Assembly: GCA_963920635.1 (NCBI GenBank)
Contig: OY987298.1
Coordinates: 118,162,035 to 118,226,034, forward strand
DNA length: 64,000 nt
Direction of reading: 5' to 3'
From: Pseudeuparius sepicola
Lineage: Eukaryota; Arthropoda; Insecta; Coleoptera; Anthribidae
The notes beneath the pieces were generated by a model. It worked only from the letters and a program-made list of their open reading frames with translations, did not search any database and had not been told where the DNA came from. The translations under genes were made by a program, and so were the position numbers. Below, piece by piece: positions 1-12,513 of the stretch (the stretch's first letter is position 1; every line of letters starts with the position of its first letter).

Positions 1-3000
1 CAATTATAGAGGGTTACTGGCCAGAATCAATGCCCAGATTTTAAAACTAAAAAGAAAAAGATTCCAAAGTAATACCAATAACCTCTCGGAAACACATGAT
101 CATTGTACCAATTTTTTAATTTCCATATAATATACTGAAATCTCCGTCGGGAGTGTAGATTCGAATGAAATTCAAAATAGCTCCGATACTGCAATACTGT
201 GAAAAAGTGAAATGTGGTGCTGGAAACAAATTAGTTAAGTGGTAAATGCGATTATTAGGTATAAGTTATGGTGAATGCCTTTGTACTAGGTGAGTCTTGA
301 TATGTTTTATTATTCATTATGCGGGATGATAGGGCTACAGGCGGACATCAGCTTAAAAAACGTAACGCGCCGCTGCTCTAGGTACCCCAGAGGTGTGGAA
401 ATTTGTAAATTTTTACAGATTTTTAAAGAATTATCCCACGGTATGGCAACGCTGTAGTAGGAAGCTATCGCTTCAATAATAAAAAAACCTTTCGACCAGT
501 GGCTCTCAAACTGTCTCTAAAATTCGGGTAAATTTTTGAAAGACCAGAATTTTTATTTTCTGCAAATTAAAAAATACTTTCATGGGCTCGCTTTTGGGGT
601 CGTAACCTACCGCCAGTAAAAATTTATGTACCAATCAAAGTTACACCCTGTACAGAGTGAATCAGTTTTTTTGGAGCAGGTCTTTAACATCGTATCGATA
701 ATGACATTTTAAGACGAAAATTCCATATCAGTAAAGATCCGTAAACGTTTCTTTCAAGGTAAAGGGCGTTACAATTAGGTATTAGAGTTGGAGGGTTGTG
801 TCTGTTTGACATAATTAATTTTGTTCGACTACATATTGCTGGTGTACACAACAAGTTTTAGAAAAAATGCTTTGACTTGATTTTTATTTTTTTTTACGAG
901 TAACCCGAAAAGTAAAATTGGACATGAAAGTGTAACAGACATAAACAAATCAAAGATACAGATTTCGTTCAAAGTTAAAGCGTTAAAAAAGTTTAAGAAT
1001 CTATTGAGTTCTAAATTTATACAGATATATCTTTTTTTTTTGAATTTACTATCTCTGAACTCCGTGCCTCCGCCACTGGTTGCAGAAAAATAACGAAATT
1101 AACACTTACAAATTCATTTCAGTATCTCTATTTGGAAAAAAAATAATAAGGCGCAATTGTTTAAATTGCAACATGAACCTATAAATAGCTATTTGAATTG
1201 CACACTATTTTCCAGGAATTATCTCAACCTCGTACATAGCGACACTTTGATGTTTGTTTATTATTGCATTTTATCGACTAACTTCTTAGAATTGGAGTGC
1301 GATGACCATAATATTGTTTATAAATTCAAATGATTTCCTATAAGCGCCGAGTTTAATAAATTTGGCTGTGTGTCCAAGAACAGTTAGGTCCCTGAAGTCT
1401 CTAAGACATAAATTAGCATATCTTTCACATAAAAGCAAGATAGCATTTTTCGGTTTTTTTCGCGTGATTAGGTGTTCCTGTTTATTTTTTCTCCACCCGC
1501 CAAGCCTAGCATAAAATTCCCACACAGTAATGCAATTTGGTAAAATTAAAACACTAAAAGTGGTCACATTAACTCCACACGGATTTTGGTTAAATTAACC
1601 ACTTCCGTTTTGGTACAATTTGAATTTTTACACGGGCGTGTGTAGCGTAATACACTCTTTTAGCGTAAAATTTACCATTTTCCGTGTACAAGTTTTACGA
1701 CATCTGGTGTTTCATAATATGGTTTTATTACCCATATACAGGGTATTTACTAAACATACGGCAAAAATTCAAAGGGTTATTCCCTGGGTTATTTTAAGTA
1801 TATTTTGTACCATTAACGATTTTACTCAGCAGCTTTGTTTCGGCTATACATAACGATAAAGGTTTTTCGACAAAACATTTTCCCTTATTTTTAAAATTAT
1901 TATTCTAATAAAATATATTGCAATGCATTGGCTCAATTATTGTTTAAAGATGACAGCTTACATTCAAAATATTGTTATTGTCGAAAAAACTTTAGGAATT
2001 GCCCTGTATCTTCGAAACAAAAGCGGCTTTCAGAAAACCATCAAACGACAAAATATTCTTCAAAATTTTCGCCTTATATTTATAAACACTCCGTATACAA
2101 TTAAAAATCGAACCTTGGAAAATAATTATACGTACCATAGTATAGCAGGTGTTTTTTGTGCTAGTCAATAGTATAGGTATGGTAGGAGGTAGGATTATTA
2201 TAGAAAGTCACTTTTAGTTATTGGGCTAGATAATTGCTTACCTTTAGGTATAGCGTTGAGGGAATAAATATATTCTCTACTCAACGGGTAATAGTCAGCA
2301 CATCCGAACAAATCCCAGTGGTGTCACACACCGGATATTTAATAAGGTTTTTGATTTGAATTTGATTACGACTAAAATTTACTTTCGGTCTTATAACACG
2401 ATGCGCAGAAATCCAACAAGAGACTGCTGGTTATTTGCGGTCAGACCGGAAGTTACAAAGGAAAACCGACACTTTCCTCTTACTTCTCGTATACTCATTA
2501 CTAATATTCCGTGTTAAAATCCAACTTCATAATTTTTTGGAAAAGAGCATTTTCTTAAATAATTTTTTAACAACACCCTGTATATTGTACATATATTATT
2601 CATGCCACCTTAATTACATGAGATACATACATAACACATTTGGCATTTGCTTTAAGTATACGACAATTTATTATATCCAATTCTCCCCACGGGACTATGG
2701 AAATTTGTTCACCTTACAGCTTCAAACACGTTGGTCTACGAGAACGTGGATGAAATATAATTAGAGATCAAACTACTTACCTGTAAAGTTGTTCAATCTC
2801 AATTATTATATGAGACCACGTTCGAAGTAAGATTTGTGCCCACCCTAAAATAGCTGATCACATTACTAGCAAAGTCTAGAGAACTCTAGACTTTGTTACT
2901 AGGCTTCACTATCAACGTAATGAGAATGAGGTTTGGCCCGGGTGTATGATTCATACGGACGGCGAGCGAGATGCTTTTTGTTTGCGTTCTTAGGGGTAAA

Positions 3001-4150
3001 AAAATAATGGCTAGTTGCACAAGAATGCATTACTACATGTTGATCTACGTGAACGTGGATGAAATATTTATAATAATAATTGTTAGCAATTAAAGTGCGA
3101 AATAAAGCAATCTAACAACTTGCAACTCATGCAACTATATAGTTGCAATCATGCCTCAATTAATAACAATCCATTTTAGGAGGGATATGAAATGTAACTC
3201 CGGATTAGATGTATACAACGTAATAATGAAACAATAGGGAGCGACGAAAATTGCCACGCGATGGGGTTGTTAAAGTTGTTTACTAGCCGGGGCTATTGGC
3301 AGTAATTGAACCCCCATTTAAGTGCTCATTTAATCTTCATTGTTCTGTAAATAAAGTAGAGTGGTGGCGGTACAATCGTTCAATGTTAATTTGAATCCCC
3401 GGCCTGGGAAAATTTAATTATAATCAAATATTTGCGTAGTGGGTATTTTGTCAGCAATGTGATTTGATGTTTTACAACATTAAAAGGTGCCTTTGTAGGA
3501 TTCCCAGGCCTATAGAAAAACGCATTTTAAGCTTCAAAATGCAGCGTGAGTGTAGTACTTACCTACATTACAGGTTAAAAGAGTCATAGATATGTCAGAG
3601 GCATTGTTAGAACCGACCGAAAAAAATCATTGCATCAACTTTCAAACTTTAGGTAATCTTGGAATGGAACCAAATTTAAAAAAATAAATTGCAATGTCTT
3701 ACAATTCTTAGGACTCGATACTAAGTTGAGGAATAGGTATTTTAACTTATTTATTAGTTTTTATATATTATACAGTTTTCTAGTCTAGGCGTTTATGCCT
3801 ATATTATAAAGTATCCCTTTATTAGAGTGGAGATCATTTGCCTACTAGATCGCGGTACACGAGCCAATGATAAAGTTAGTAAAAGAGCAGTAAAATATAC
3901 GAGCAACCATAAAAAATTTCGACAAAGTAGTTTAAAATTATATATTGGAATGGCGATAACATAGTGCTATAATTTGTGATTATAGGAATATACAGTTAAG
4001 ATTATCGAGTTCAATAATTCCTTCGCAATATATAATGCACAAGTAGAATATCTGAATTTGTTATTATTCTTTTCCGTCTATTCAAATATTGAACTTGGCA
4101 CATATTCTCAAAATTTTAGTATCGCTGTTGATGTTTTTAGTTATTGTTAA
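1..4150. other. AT-rich noncoding stretch
   Basis: No gene supported. The short open frames start at non-ATG codons and have no protein-like composition. Solitary CAGGGTG-type MITE ends occur (for example near 2570, inverted, reading AACAACACCCTGTATA; the same end recurs near 5440). A near-repeat of about 35 bp containing GAACGTGGATGAAATAT occurs at about 2730 and 3038. About 3240-3420 is somewhat richer in G+C. Confidence 0.5.
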
Positions 4151-4154
4151 TTGA

Positions 4155-4832
4155 GCTAGTAGACCGGGAGATGGCGACAGAATTTTGGACGTGATTTTAC
4201 TCAGTATGCTTCTCCAAGTACACTTTAAATTCAATGTTATTTAATAATTTAAACGATTTATTTGATATAAAGTGTACCTACTTGGACATGAGCAAAAAGT
4301 ATGCCACCTTTTCTTCAGCCATTTTATGACAAGAACTTACATACTTATCATTACAGGGAAAAATTAATTATTAAAATACAAGTTCACGTGAGAATAATAG
4401 CCCTTTGTTCCCATACGCTAACGACATGCAAGGAATTTTCTATTTTGAACTTCATTATAAAACACATGGCAGCCTGACTCATTTTTCGAATAAATGAAAA
4501 CTCAGTTTTCCCTATGAAGAACCCAGGATAACTCTCTACTGCATACCTTATTATTGTGAGAACATACGCAACATAATGCTGTTGATTGACGTACCTATTT
4601 ATAAAGACTTCTCACGGCTATAGTTTTATGTCCTGGAAAACAGGTGGCTCTGATGGCTAACAATGTATTCTGCATTGTATTTTATCTCCGGAAAGCGCAT
4701 GGTGAGCCAAAAAGGTGTCAGACGTGACAGCCAGTGTTTATAAATACGTCAGTCAACGATAATGCCCTTCGAAAGGCATACCTCCTGAGTAAAATCACGT
4801 CCAAAAATCTGTCACTACCTCTCGGTCTATAG
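4155..4832. mobile_element. Inverted-repeat MITE
   Basis: The ends are inverted copies. The left starts CTAGTAGACCGGGAGATGGC. The right, reverse-complemented, starts CTATAGACCGAGAGGTAGTG. Both continue into GGACGTGATTTTACTCAG. No coding capacity was seen. The exact target duplication is not clear. Confidence 0.6.
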
Positions 4833-6372
4833 AGAAACAAAATCAAAGACTGGAACACATGGCGCTGATGACGCCGGTGAGCCGGTGAGCTGTCCTGTAT
4901 ATAGGTACATACGTCAGTCAACGCTATTACGAAAAACAGTTTTACATATATTTTTGAATTTTAATTTTAATGCGGAATGTTACTAATTAGTATACGGAGA
5001 GCAACATAAAATTTTGCCATTCTTGTTTCCATTTCCGGCGTCTGGTTTGACCGGAAGTGAGCATTAATTTCAATCTGTTTTTGATACGACCATTTATTTT
5101 TATGATTTTACCTATAATCCTGTCGGTACCCCGATTCCAATTCCAACTAGGTATATTATAACTTATTATTTATTATTACAATTATTTAATATTAATTGTT
5201 GGCATTTCATATACGAATTTCGTATTTATTAAAAATTAGAAATTCCGTTTTTGGGATATATTTTTTATAGATATGCTATAAAACTATAATGTAGCTCTAA
5301 ATGCGAGAACAAAAAGGATCTAAAGAATGGAAAATATAGAGAGTGCTCCAAATACTGACGGTGGAATAAAAATTTGGTCATGCAGTGTTAAAATTAAACT
5401 TCAATATTTATGCAAAATTGTTTGATGTGGATAACTTCTTAACAACACCCTGTATAAGAAACCATATTATGTGAATTTCCATAGAAGTGAAATTAAGTAC
5501 CTACCTCATTTTTCAATTTCATTTTCAATTGGATCAAATTTAATCAATTTGTAAAGTTTAGCCAGGAATCATGGGCTATCAGTTACCAGTGTATTTTTTC
5601 TTATTTTGATAAATTGTATTTCATCAAACCTGGATTTTATTTGTACCTACGTGGATTTTGTGCTACACAATATTAAAATTTAATTCACTTTATTAGGAAA
5701 TAATAGCATTTTACTTAAAACTTCGTAAATTTTCCATTTGAAATTCAGTTTTCCCAACTGTACAGTAAAACAAAGTGCGTAAATATTTTACTGGATACAC
5801 GATATGCGTATTTACATTATAGATAGAACCAACAAAGAGCTCCGTTATATTGTATACATGGAAACGGTAATGGAGGATTACTTTTATTGACGAAAATGTT
5901 GCCGGGAGAAAATCCAGCTTATCCCTTATTACTTATGATTCCCCCGTTCGAATCCATATTTCCTTTAAAATTTAGTTCAGATGGAACGGGAAACTGAAAT
6001 GCTGAAAATAAAATAAACCTGTCGATTTTTTTTACTCGCTGAAGGAGGGCGGTTATTCTTTTGACAATCTCAAAGCTACATGTGCTTTTAAATTTCCGCA
6101 TACATTTTATCTTAAAGGGGCAGTAACCTTTTGAAGTGGTTGGGTTTCCTCTCTGATTAAAACGTAATGGAAACATTAGGGTGGTGTGTAATTGAATATC
6201 CCGTAGCAGTTCCAGTTTTTTCTTTTTAAAATAATGTGTATAGAAACATGTGTCATGTGTTGACGATATTTTGGAAACTTCTTGCTAAATGTCAAACTGT
6301 AAAATGAGTAACTAACTACAAATGAGGTACTTCAAAGTTAAGATATTAAAAATAAAAATAAATAAATTTGTA
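4833..6372. other. Noncoding, no gene seen
   Basis: AT-rich sequence with one solitary inverted MITE terminus near 5440 (AACAACACCCTGTATA). The open frame on the minus strand at 5919-6176 has no recognisable features. Confidence 0.5.
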
Positions 6373-6513
6373 CAGGGTGTTTCATAATTGAATGCTAATT
6401 CTAAAGGGCGATAATCCTTTTATAATTTTGACCCTGTATCTCAGAAATAAAGCGGTTGCGGACGTAATATATTCGCCTTTGTGGTCAGCATTCAATAATT
6501 ATAAAACATCCAG
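6373..6513. mobile_element. Short hairpin MITE
   Basis: A 141-bp hairpin element. The left arm begins CAGGGTGTTTCATAATTGAA after TA, and the right arm ends in the diverged complement (ATTCAATAATTATAAAACAT then CCAG) before TA. This is a non-autonomous IS630/Tc1/mariner-type element by its TA target and ends. Confidence 0.6.
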
Positions 6514-6550
6514 TAGATGCAATAAACAATATTTTTTAATAATGTTCCTT

Positions 6551-6885
6551 TGGGGCCGCGGTGGCGACTCCCGTAGCATCGCCGAAATATCTTTAGACCG
6601 CATTGTTTTCTGCCTTTGATCGACGTTGGTTCGATACGAGGTCGGGGCAGAGCACGCATGCACTTGTCTTTATAGAAAACACCCAAAATTTTATTTGTGG
6701 GTTTACTAATTGCTCTACACTCACTGGGATTACTACAGTATTCCGTAGTATTTGAGCAAATCGGGAAAAAGTCGGCCCTAGCCCTATAGCAGCAAATGAC
6801 ATGAATAATATACTATATTTCCACCTCTTCCTACCTACAAGCCTGTGTTTGCTTCTGGGATACTCCTAGTTTGGAGTATACTTAG
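6551..6885 (+). mobile_element. tRNA-derived SINE, copy 1
   Basis: The head resembles a tRNA gene: GGCCGCGGTGGCGACTCCCG in the box-A region and GGTTCGATACG as a box-B-like motif at about 6630. The body (GAGGTCGGGGCAGAGCACGC, CTTGTCTTTATAG, AAAAAGTCGGCC, CTTCTGGGATACTCCTAG) recurs at 27283-27588 in reverse, and its tail recurs at 42590-42722. This is a non-autonomous retroposon transcribed by RNA polymerase III and mobilised by a LINE. This copy has lost its simple-repeat tail. Confidence 0.7.
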
Positions 6886-8280
6886 GCAGCTGGTTGATTG
6901 ATTCGATCCATTTGACTACAATTCCAGCTTGAAAATTTACATATACCTACTATTAATAGTTCATAATTTCCAATTATAAGCAAAATCTATAGATCTTATA
7001 CTGATCTGGCGTGCCAAAGGTGTCATCTGGCATGCAATGTGTAAGTAATACCTCTATATCCATAATGAGAAATCGAATAAGTAAAAAAGGGATAAGTATA
7101 AATGCGACGTTGCTACTATACTTGAGAGCAATAAAACATTACAGGGTACGTAGAGGCACTAGCGAGTAGCAAATGAGATGTGATTAAAATAAAATATTGT
7201 CGTGAAAATTACAATCTCCCTGTAGACGGGATTTTTAATTAGGACAAACTTTAATAAATTTATTCAGTTGACAAAACAATATTGGTCGCCTCGCGTATCG
7301 AGAGCACGAATTGGCTCGAAACTTGGGTGCTAGTGGTGTTCGGGGAAAGGTGGCCTGCCTGGTGGGAAGCATCATGCAGGGATTGTTCCCCACATCAAGT
7401 CTCAAGAGGGTCCAAGTCAAGGTTTAAGTTACACTTCAAGTTTAAAATGTATTTGTAAGTATTTATTTTATTTTTAATATTCTTTTTCTACTTTTATTTT
7501 TCATTTTTTTTATAATAAATTATATTTGTTTTTCTGGAGTTGTCTTACTTGCCAAGGTTATGAATCCCCCAACACGACAATATTATATTTAGGAAATGAA
7601 GTAGTGGGAGGTGGTGGGGTGAAGCACGGGCAAATTGGATCGTAGAGGCGGCGCCAAGCCCCTGAGGATTTCCCCACCTAATCGATTAGTAGGGAGAACT
7701 AACTTGCGGTTAGTACCCATCCACCGCGATGGGTTAAACCGCGTTAGGAAGTAGTGGCAACGTCACCTTCATACCCATCTCTCTTATGCTTATTCGATTT
7801 ATTATTATGGTTATATTCTTAACCAATTTTCGCCAGACGATACCTTTAGAAGTGCCAGATCAGTCTAAGTCTATAGATTCATAAAACCGCTTTAAATAGA
7901 ATTCTCACCGAAACAAAAGCTAAGCTAAAACGCATAGACAATCTTCGTAATGTCCGAATAGTATTTAAAATACATTAAGAATCGATGCTAGTTAAAATGA
8001 AACCATTAAATAAGTTAAGTAAAAACAAATGCATTTATAAAATTCCTTGCGAGTGTGTATGTGTGTATATCACGCAAAATCAAATTTCAATGTCATAAAT
8101 GTGCGAACATTAATTTTAATAACTCAATACTGGCAGTTATTTAAACTTAGTAGATCTAGATAGAAGACATATCAGAGAGGTGGCAAGGTTGCTGTTCTGT
8201 TGACTTGACATTTATTATTCTGTCATTTCCCTTTCAGATAACAAGTTATTTTAGAGTTACTAAAAAAACGAAAAATAGAT
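6886..8280. other. Noncoding with two GC-richer blocks
   Basis: About 7250-7420 and 7600-7790 are richer in G+C than their surroundings. The second contains TGGGTTAAACCGCGTTAGG and could be part of an old retroelement. No coding exon can be defended. The 61-codon open frame at 7235-7420 (minus) has no features. Confidence 0.35.
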
Positions 8281-8284
8281 ATTT

Positions 8285-8890
8285 ATGCAACAAGTGCATA
8301 AAGTAGTACTTTTTTTCATGAATGGGAAAGTTGCGCGCACGAACCACAGGTGAGTGCGCGCAATCCCATGAATGAAAAAAAGACACTTTATGCATGAGTT
8401 TCATACATTATTTTTTATACGATCGTGCTTAAACATTGAAATATTTGGGATGGGATTTTTGTGTTATATACTAAAGGGCATATAAATGCACTATGGTTTT
8501 TCAATTACGAGGATTATAATATTTAGATCGCGGTCTCACTACGTTTACACATAGTATTGAAATCGATTTGAATATGTTTCTAGAATTATTGAAAACCGCA
8601 TGAAGAGATTTTGAGATTGATTTGAATCTCAAAATAAATTTTCTTATTTTCGGGATTTAACGCCACATTTACCATTTATGAAAACACCAAACTGCATTAC
8701 ACTGAATTCGATTCCAAACTCCATGTAAACGTAGTAAGGAAGTTTAGAGTGAAAAAAAGTTAACTTTTTTTCACTCTAAACTGCTCAGAGTGAAAAAAGT
8801 AAGTTTTTTTAACTTGTTAAAAAAGATATACTTTAGGCATTTAAAAAGGTTAAAAAAAGTAAAGTGTTTATAACGATCGTATAAAAAAGT
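8285..8890. mobile_element. Two adjacent hairpin elements
   Basis: 8285-8410 is a hairpin with about 45-bp arms, both reading GCATAAAGT then TTTTTTTCATGAATGGG from the outside. A second inverted pair, TTTTTTATACGATCGT at about 8410 and ACGATCGTATAAAAAA at about 8872, bounds a further 480 bp, which holds a perfect hairpin of AGTTTAGAGTGAAAAAAAGT near 8740-8790. Non-autonomous, no coding. Confidence 0.5.
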
Positions 8891-9034
8891 GTTTTAAATG
8901 TTTTATATTCCGCATGAAAACTTGATAGTTTTTCGGTTTTTGGTCATGGTCAACTCGATATAAATCCTTTATTAAGACTCAATGTATAGCACGTACGTGG
9001 TGATTCAACATTTTGACCGTTAAAATGGCTGTTT

Positions 9035-9288
9035 TCGATCTGTAGCGAGCAATACATATAATTTTAAACTATTTAATCTATGTAATTACTCACATTTTGA
9101 GACAAAAATTATTTAAAAATATTATTTAGCATAATGGACGTCATTAGGCTTTTTGCCCAAATGCTAATGACGGCCATTGTGATAAATATTTTTAAATAAT
9201 TTTTGTCTCAAAATGTGAGTAATTACTTAGAATAAAATTTGTACTGACCAAAAGTTTAAAATTATGGGTGTTGCTCGCTACAGATCGA
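9035..9288. mobile_element. Palindromic MITE
   Basis: The arms begin TCGATCTGTAGCGAGCAA and end in the exact complement TTGCTCGCTACAGATCGA. The inner arm ACTCACATTTTGAGACAAAA is also mirrored near 9205. About 250 bp, noncoding. Confidence 0.7.
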
Positions 9289-10016
9289 ATTGAATTATGA
9301 CTAGATGTATCTACTAAAATAATAAAACTGATGAACTAAAATGTAGCACTGTGTGTTTCTTTGGGATGGAGAATCAGATGAAGATGTCAATTTTTACACA
9401 AAGGGCGCCATACTTGCGTTGATTTTGGATCGTGCTTTTACTAGTTACTTTTTTGAGGTTCTCTTTTTGCTCCTGTCGGGTTATAATAATTTTAGTGCAT
9501 CTTTTCATTCTGCCACACACAGGTACTATTGTTTCATAATGATGAAACCAACCGTTCGCGTTGTAGTCGGTTACTTTTCGCCGTTGCGAATATCGGACAA
9601 CATAAACTTCGTTTTTAAGCCGGGCCGGACGAAATGCCATCCGGAGTCCCGGGACTGCCGGGGTGCCCCCCGGGCAGGCACACGCTCGTAATTCAACGGC
9701 TGACCGGAGGGTGCGACGGGGCCGCATCCAGCGGGGCGCAATTTATGTCGCCGGTGCCCGTCATCGCCTGAGACCGTTTTGTTTCCACGCGACCCAGCGA
9801 AATTATCGAATTTGCCCGACTTGGTGGCGGTATCCGTAAACACAAGGCTTCTAGTGGATTTGGCTGTACAGGGCGTCCCATTAACAATGGTAGATAGAGC
9901 AACCGCATATTAGATTTTGCGCCAAGATATTATTACGATTGAGCTTAACAACTACCGGATACTGATGTACAGGGGACGTTGAAGTTCTTTTTTTCAAATT
10001 AAATTATGGCAATATA
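9289..10016. other. Dispersed repeat and GC island
   Basis: 9350-9500 is repeated, diverged, at about 12560-12720 (GGGATGGAGAATCAGATGAAG against GGGATGCAGAATCAGCTCAAG, and a shared TACTTTTTTGAGGTT-like stretch). 9600-9850 is a sharp GC- and CpG-rich island in AT-rich DNA. Open frames there exist on both strands without domain features, so it is more likely regulatory or an old promoter than coding. Confidence 0.4.
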
Positions 10017-11440
10017 CAGGGTGTCCCAATAAGGATCCCCGTCGATGATATCTCGGGAACAAAAAGATATATTTTAATTCTGCAAACTCCGTTCGCTAGG
10101 ACGTGAAGAGGGCTTCGTTCGCAACTGCTAAGCGTTCATTTTGATATTGGCGTATAGATGGCGCAGAGGTGCAAAGAAACTTTTCGATCCTAGGAACGTT
10201 GGAATGTAGCTAATCTGGGAGACTGGCTTATTTGGAGAAACTTTTATCCTATGGACGATTTACCTATTGTTACTAGTTTCTGAGATAACCGCTCTACAAT
10301 GTCATTTACAAAAAATGAGCTAAGTCGCTTTAGAGGAAAAAGTTATTAAAAATATTTTTGTAGGTCACTAGAACAAAGAATGTAGCGGCATATCATATTA
10401 TTACACATCCGGTTTGACCGGAAGTACCGGAAGTGACCCATTTTTCAGTATAAAAGGAACATACTGTATAATTTATCCGCAAATTGAAAAAAGGCACTTT
10501 CCTGTGTCATATAATAACAATAACACCATACATGTACATATACTATATAAACAACGCCAATAATTTGGCTGAATTTATTTTTATTAACCGAAGGTGACTG
10601 TGTCCATTGTTTCAATAATATCATATTTAACTTCAAATTATTATTAAATTATATTATTAGTAATTTGGAGAAACTTTTGTTCTATAGCGGCACGTGTCAA
10701 ATTATTACACATACGATTTGGCCAAAAGTACCGAAAGTGACCCATTTTTCAGTTAAAAATGAACATACTGTACCTACAATTTTCCCTCAAAATTGGGAAA
10801 AGGTATGGTACCTAATAACAATAACACCATGTAGGTAGGTACATTTAGACAACGATAAATTGGCTGAATTTATTAACCATTATAAAAATTAATAAACTAA
10901 TTAGACAAGAAACAAATTGACAACGATAGAAAATTACCTGGGCGTTTGAAGTTAAATGTCGTATTATTTAAACAATGGCCACAGTCACCTTCGGTTAATA
11001 AAAATAAATTCAGCCAAATTATTGTCGTTGTTTAGATGTACGTACATGCATGGTGTTATTGTTATTATATGACACAGGAAATTACCTTTTTTCAATTTGA
11101 AGGATAAATTACACATTATGTTCATTTTATAGTAAAAAATGGGTCACTTCCGGTACTTCCGGTCAAAACGGATGTGTAATAATTTGACACGTGGCGCTAC
11201 ATTCTTCGTCCTAGTGAACTACAAAGATATTTTTAACAACTTTTTCCTATTAATTTAATTTTAAGCGAGTTAGCTCAATTTTTGTAAATGACATTGTATA
11301 GAGCGGTTATCTCAGAAACTAGTAACAATAGGTAAATCGTCCAGAGAATAACTGTTTCTCCAAATAACCCAATCTCCCAGATCAGCTACATTCCAACGTT
11401 CCTAGGATCGAAAAGTTTCTTTGCACCTCTGCGCCATCTA

Positions 11441-12373
11441 CAGTGTGACCCATTTGTTTTGGGGTCAGTCTGTAAAAAGTGTATCAATCGTGCGATTTGG
11501 CTGATTTTTTTTTTAAATTGTAGAGCTCGATGAACTGCACATTTTGAACAAAAATTGCCTGGTTCGCATAAAATCCAAAGCCTACTATGACCGTTTTTAT
11601 GAGCAAAATTTTAAGAAACCATATTAGCGTTTTTTTTTGAAAAAATCTGTGTGCGCCAATGGATTGAGCACCCCTCGAAATGGGTATGTACAAAATTTCA
11701 TCAAAATATTTCAAGTAATAACGATTTTGTAGAAAAATTAAAAATGCAGCCAAGGTACGTCTTTATTTTCAAAAATTCAAAGTTGGCCATGGAAAATAAT
11801 TGAATTGTTTACTTTTATTAAGTGTCAAACTGTCTAAATTGAGTTCAGAAATTGTTTGTGCTCAATACAATTAATTATCATAATTATGGAATATTTAAGC
11901 ATAAGAGACAAAATAGAAATTGTTCGACTCGTGGGCGACAACGAAAATTTTATAATTTTAATTGTTTTTATGTTTTGTGTTTATAAGCATAAGGTTGTAT
12001 TATTACAATTCAATTATTTTCCATGGCCAACTTTGAATTTTTGAAAATAAAGACGTACCTTGGCTGCATTTTTAATTTTTCTACAAAATCGTTATTACTT
12101 GAAATATTTTGATGAAATTTTGTACATACCCATTTCGAGGGGTGCTCAATCCATTGGCGCACACAGATTTTTTCAAAAAAAAACGCTAATATGGTTTCTT
12201 AAAATTTTCCTCATAAAAACGGTCATAGTAGGCTTTGGATTTTATGCGAACCAGGCAATTTTTGTTCAAAATGTGCAGTTCATCGAGCTCTACAATTTAA
12301 AAAAAAAAATCAGCCAAATCGCACGATTGATACACTTTTTACAGACTGACCCCAAAACAAATGGGTCACACTG
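11441..12373. mobile_element. Nested foldback mariner-type element B
   Basis: Inserted in the right arm of element A at TA (11439-11440 and 12374-12375); the intact left arm of A shows the empty-site sequence GGCGTATAGATGGCGC. The ends read CAGTGTGACCCATTTGTTTT and its complement. The arms are about 360 bp (11441-11800 and 12015-12373) and nearly identical. The open frames in the arms (11484-11753 minus and 12060-12434 plus) are mirror images produced by the inverted repeat, not genes. Confidence 0.85.
11886..11951 (+). pseudogene. Mariner-type transposase N-terminus remnant
   Basis: An ATG-initiated stretch between the two arms of element B reads MEYLSIRDKIEIVRLVGDNE, which looks like the start of the helix-turn-helix DNA-binding region of a Tc1/mariner-type transposase. 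The frame degenerates into AT-rich sequence after about 22 codons, so only the extreme N-terminus survives. It indicates the autonomous parent of element B; the catalytic domain was deleted. Identification is from motif appearance only. Confidence 0.5.
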
Positions 12374-12513
12374 TATACGCCAATATCAAAATGAACGCTT
12401 AGCAGTTGCGAATGAAGCCCTCTCCACGTCCTAGCGAACGGCGTTTGCAGAATGAAAATATCTTTTTTTGTTCTCGAAGTATCGGCGACGGGAGTCCTTA
12501 TTGGGACACCCTG

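Larger units (their letters stand above)
10017..12513. mobile_element. Foldback mariner-type element A (interrupted)
   Basis: TA-flanked element. It begins CAGGGTGTCCCAATAAGGA and ends in the complement TCCTTATTGGGACACCCTG. The left arm (10017-10380) matches the right arm once the nested element at 11441-12373 is removed, and an inner inverted pair (10360-10640 against 10905-11215, sharing ACCGGAAGTACCGGAAGTGA-like sequence) makes most of it palindromic. No transposase was found, so this is a non-autonomous foldback element that existed before element B jumped into it. Confidence 0.8.

Noticed and set aside
1286..1567. 93-codon minus-strand frame with ARLGGWRKNKQ
   Set aside because: It recalls the C-terminal ARLGG motif of some IS4-type transposases, but no catalytic block, ends or neighbouring match supports it.
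9353..9908. Several overlapping frames of 71-117 codons
   Set aside because: They arise from a GC-rich island with few stops on either strand; no domain, splice pattern or start context.
11484..12434. Two almost identical frames on opposite strands (MAAFLIFLQNRYYLKYFDEI...)
   Set aside because: They are the two arms of the inverted repeat of element B, not genes.
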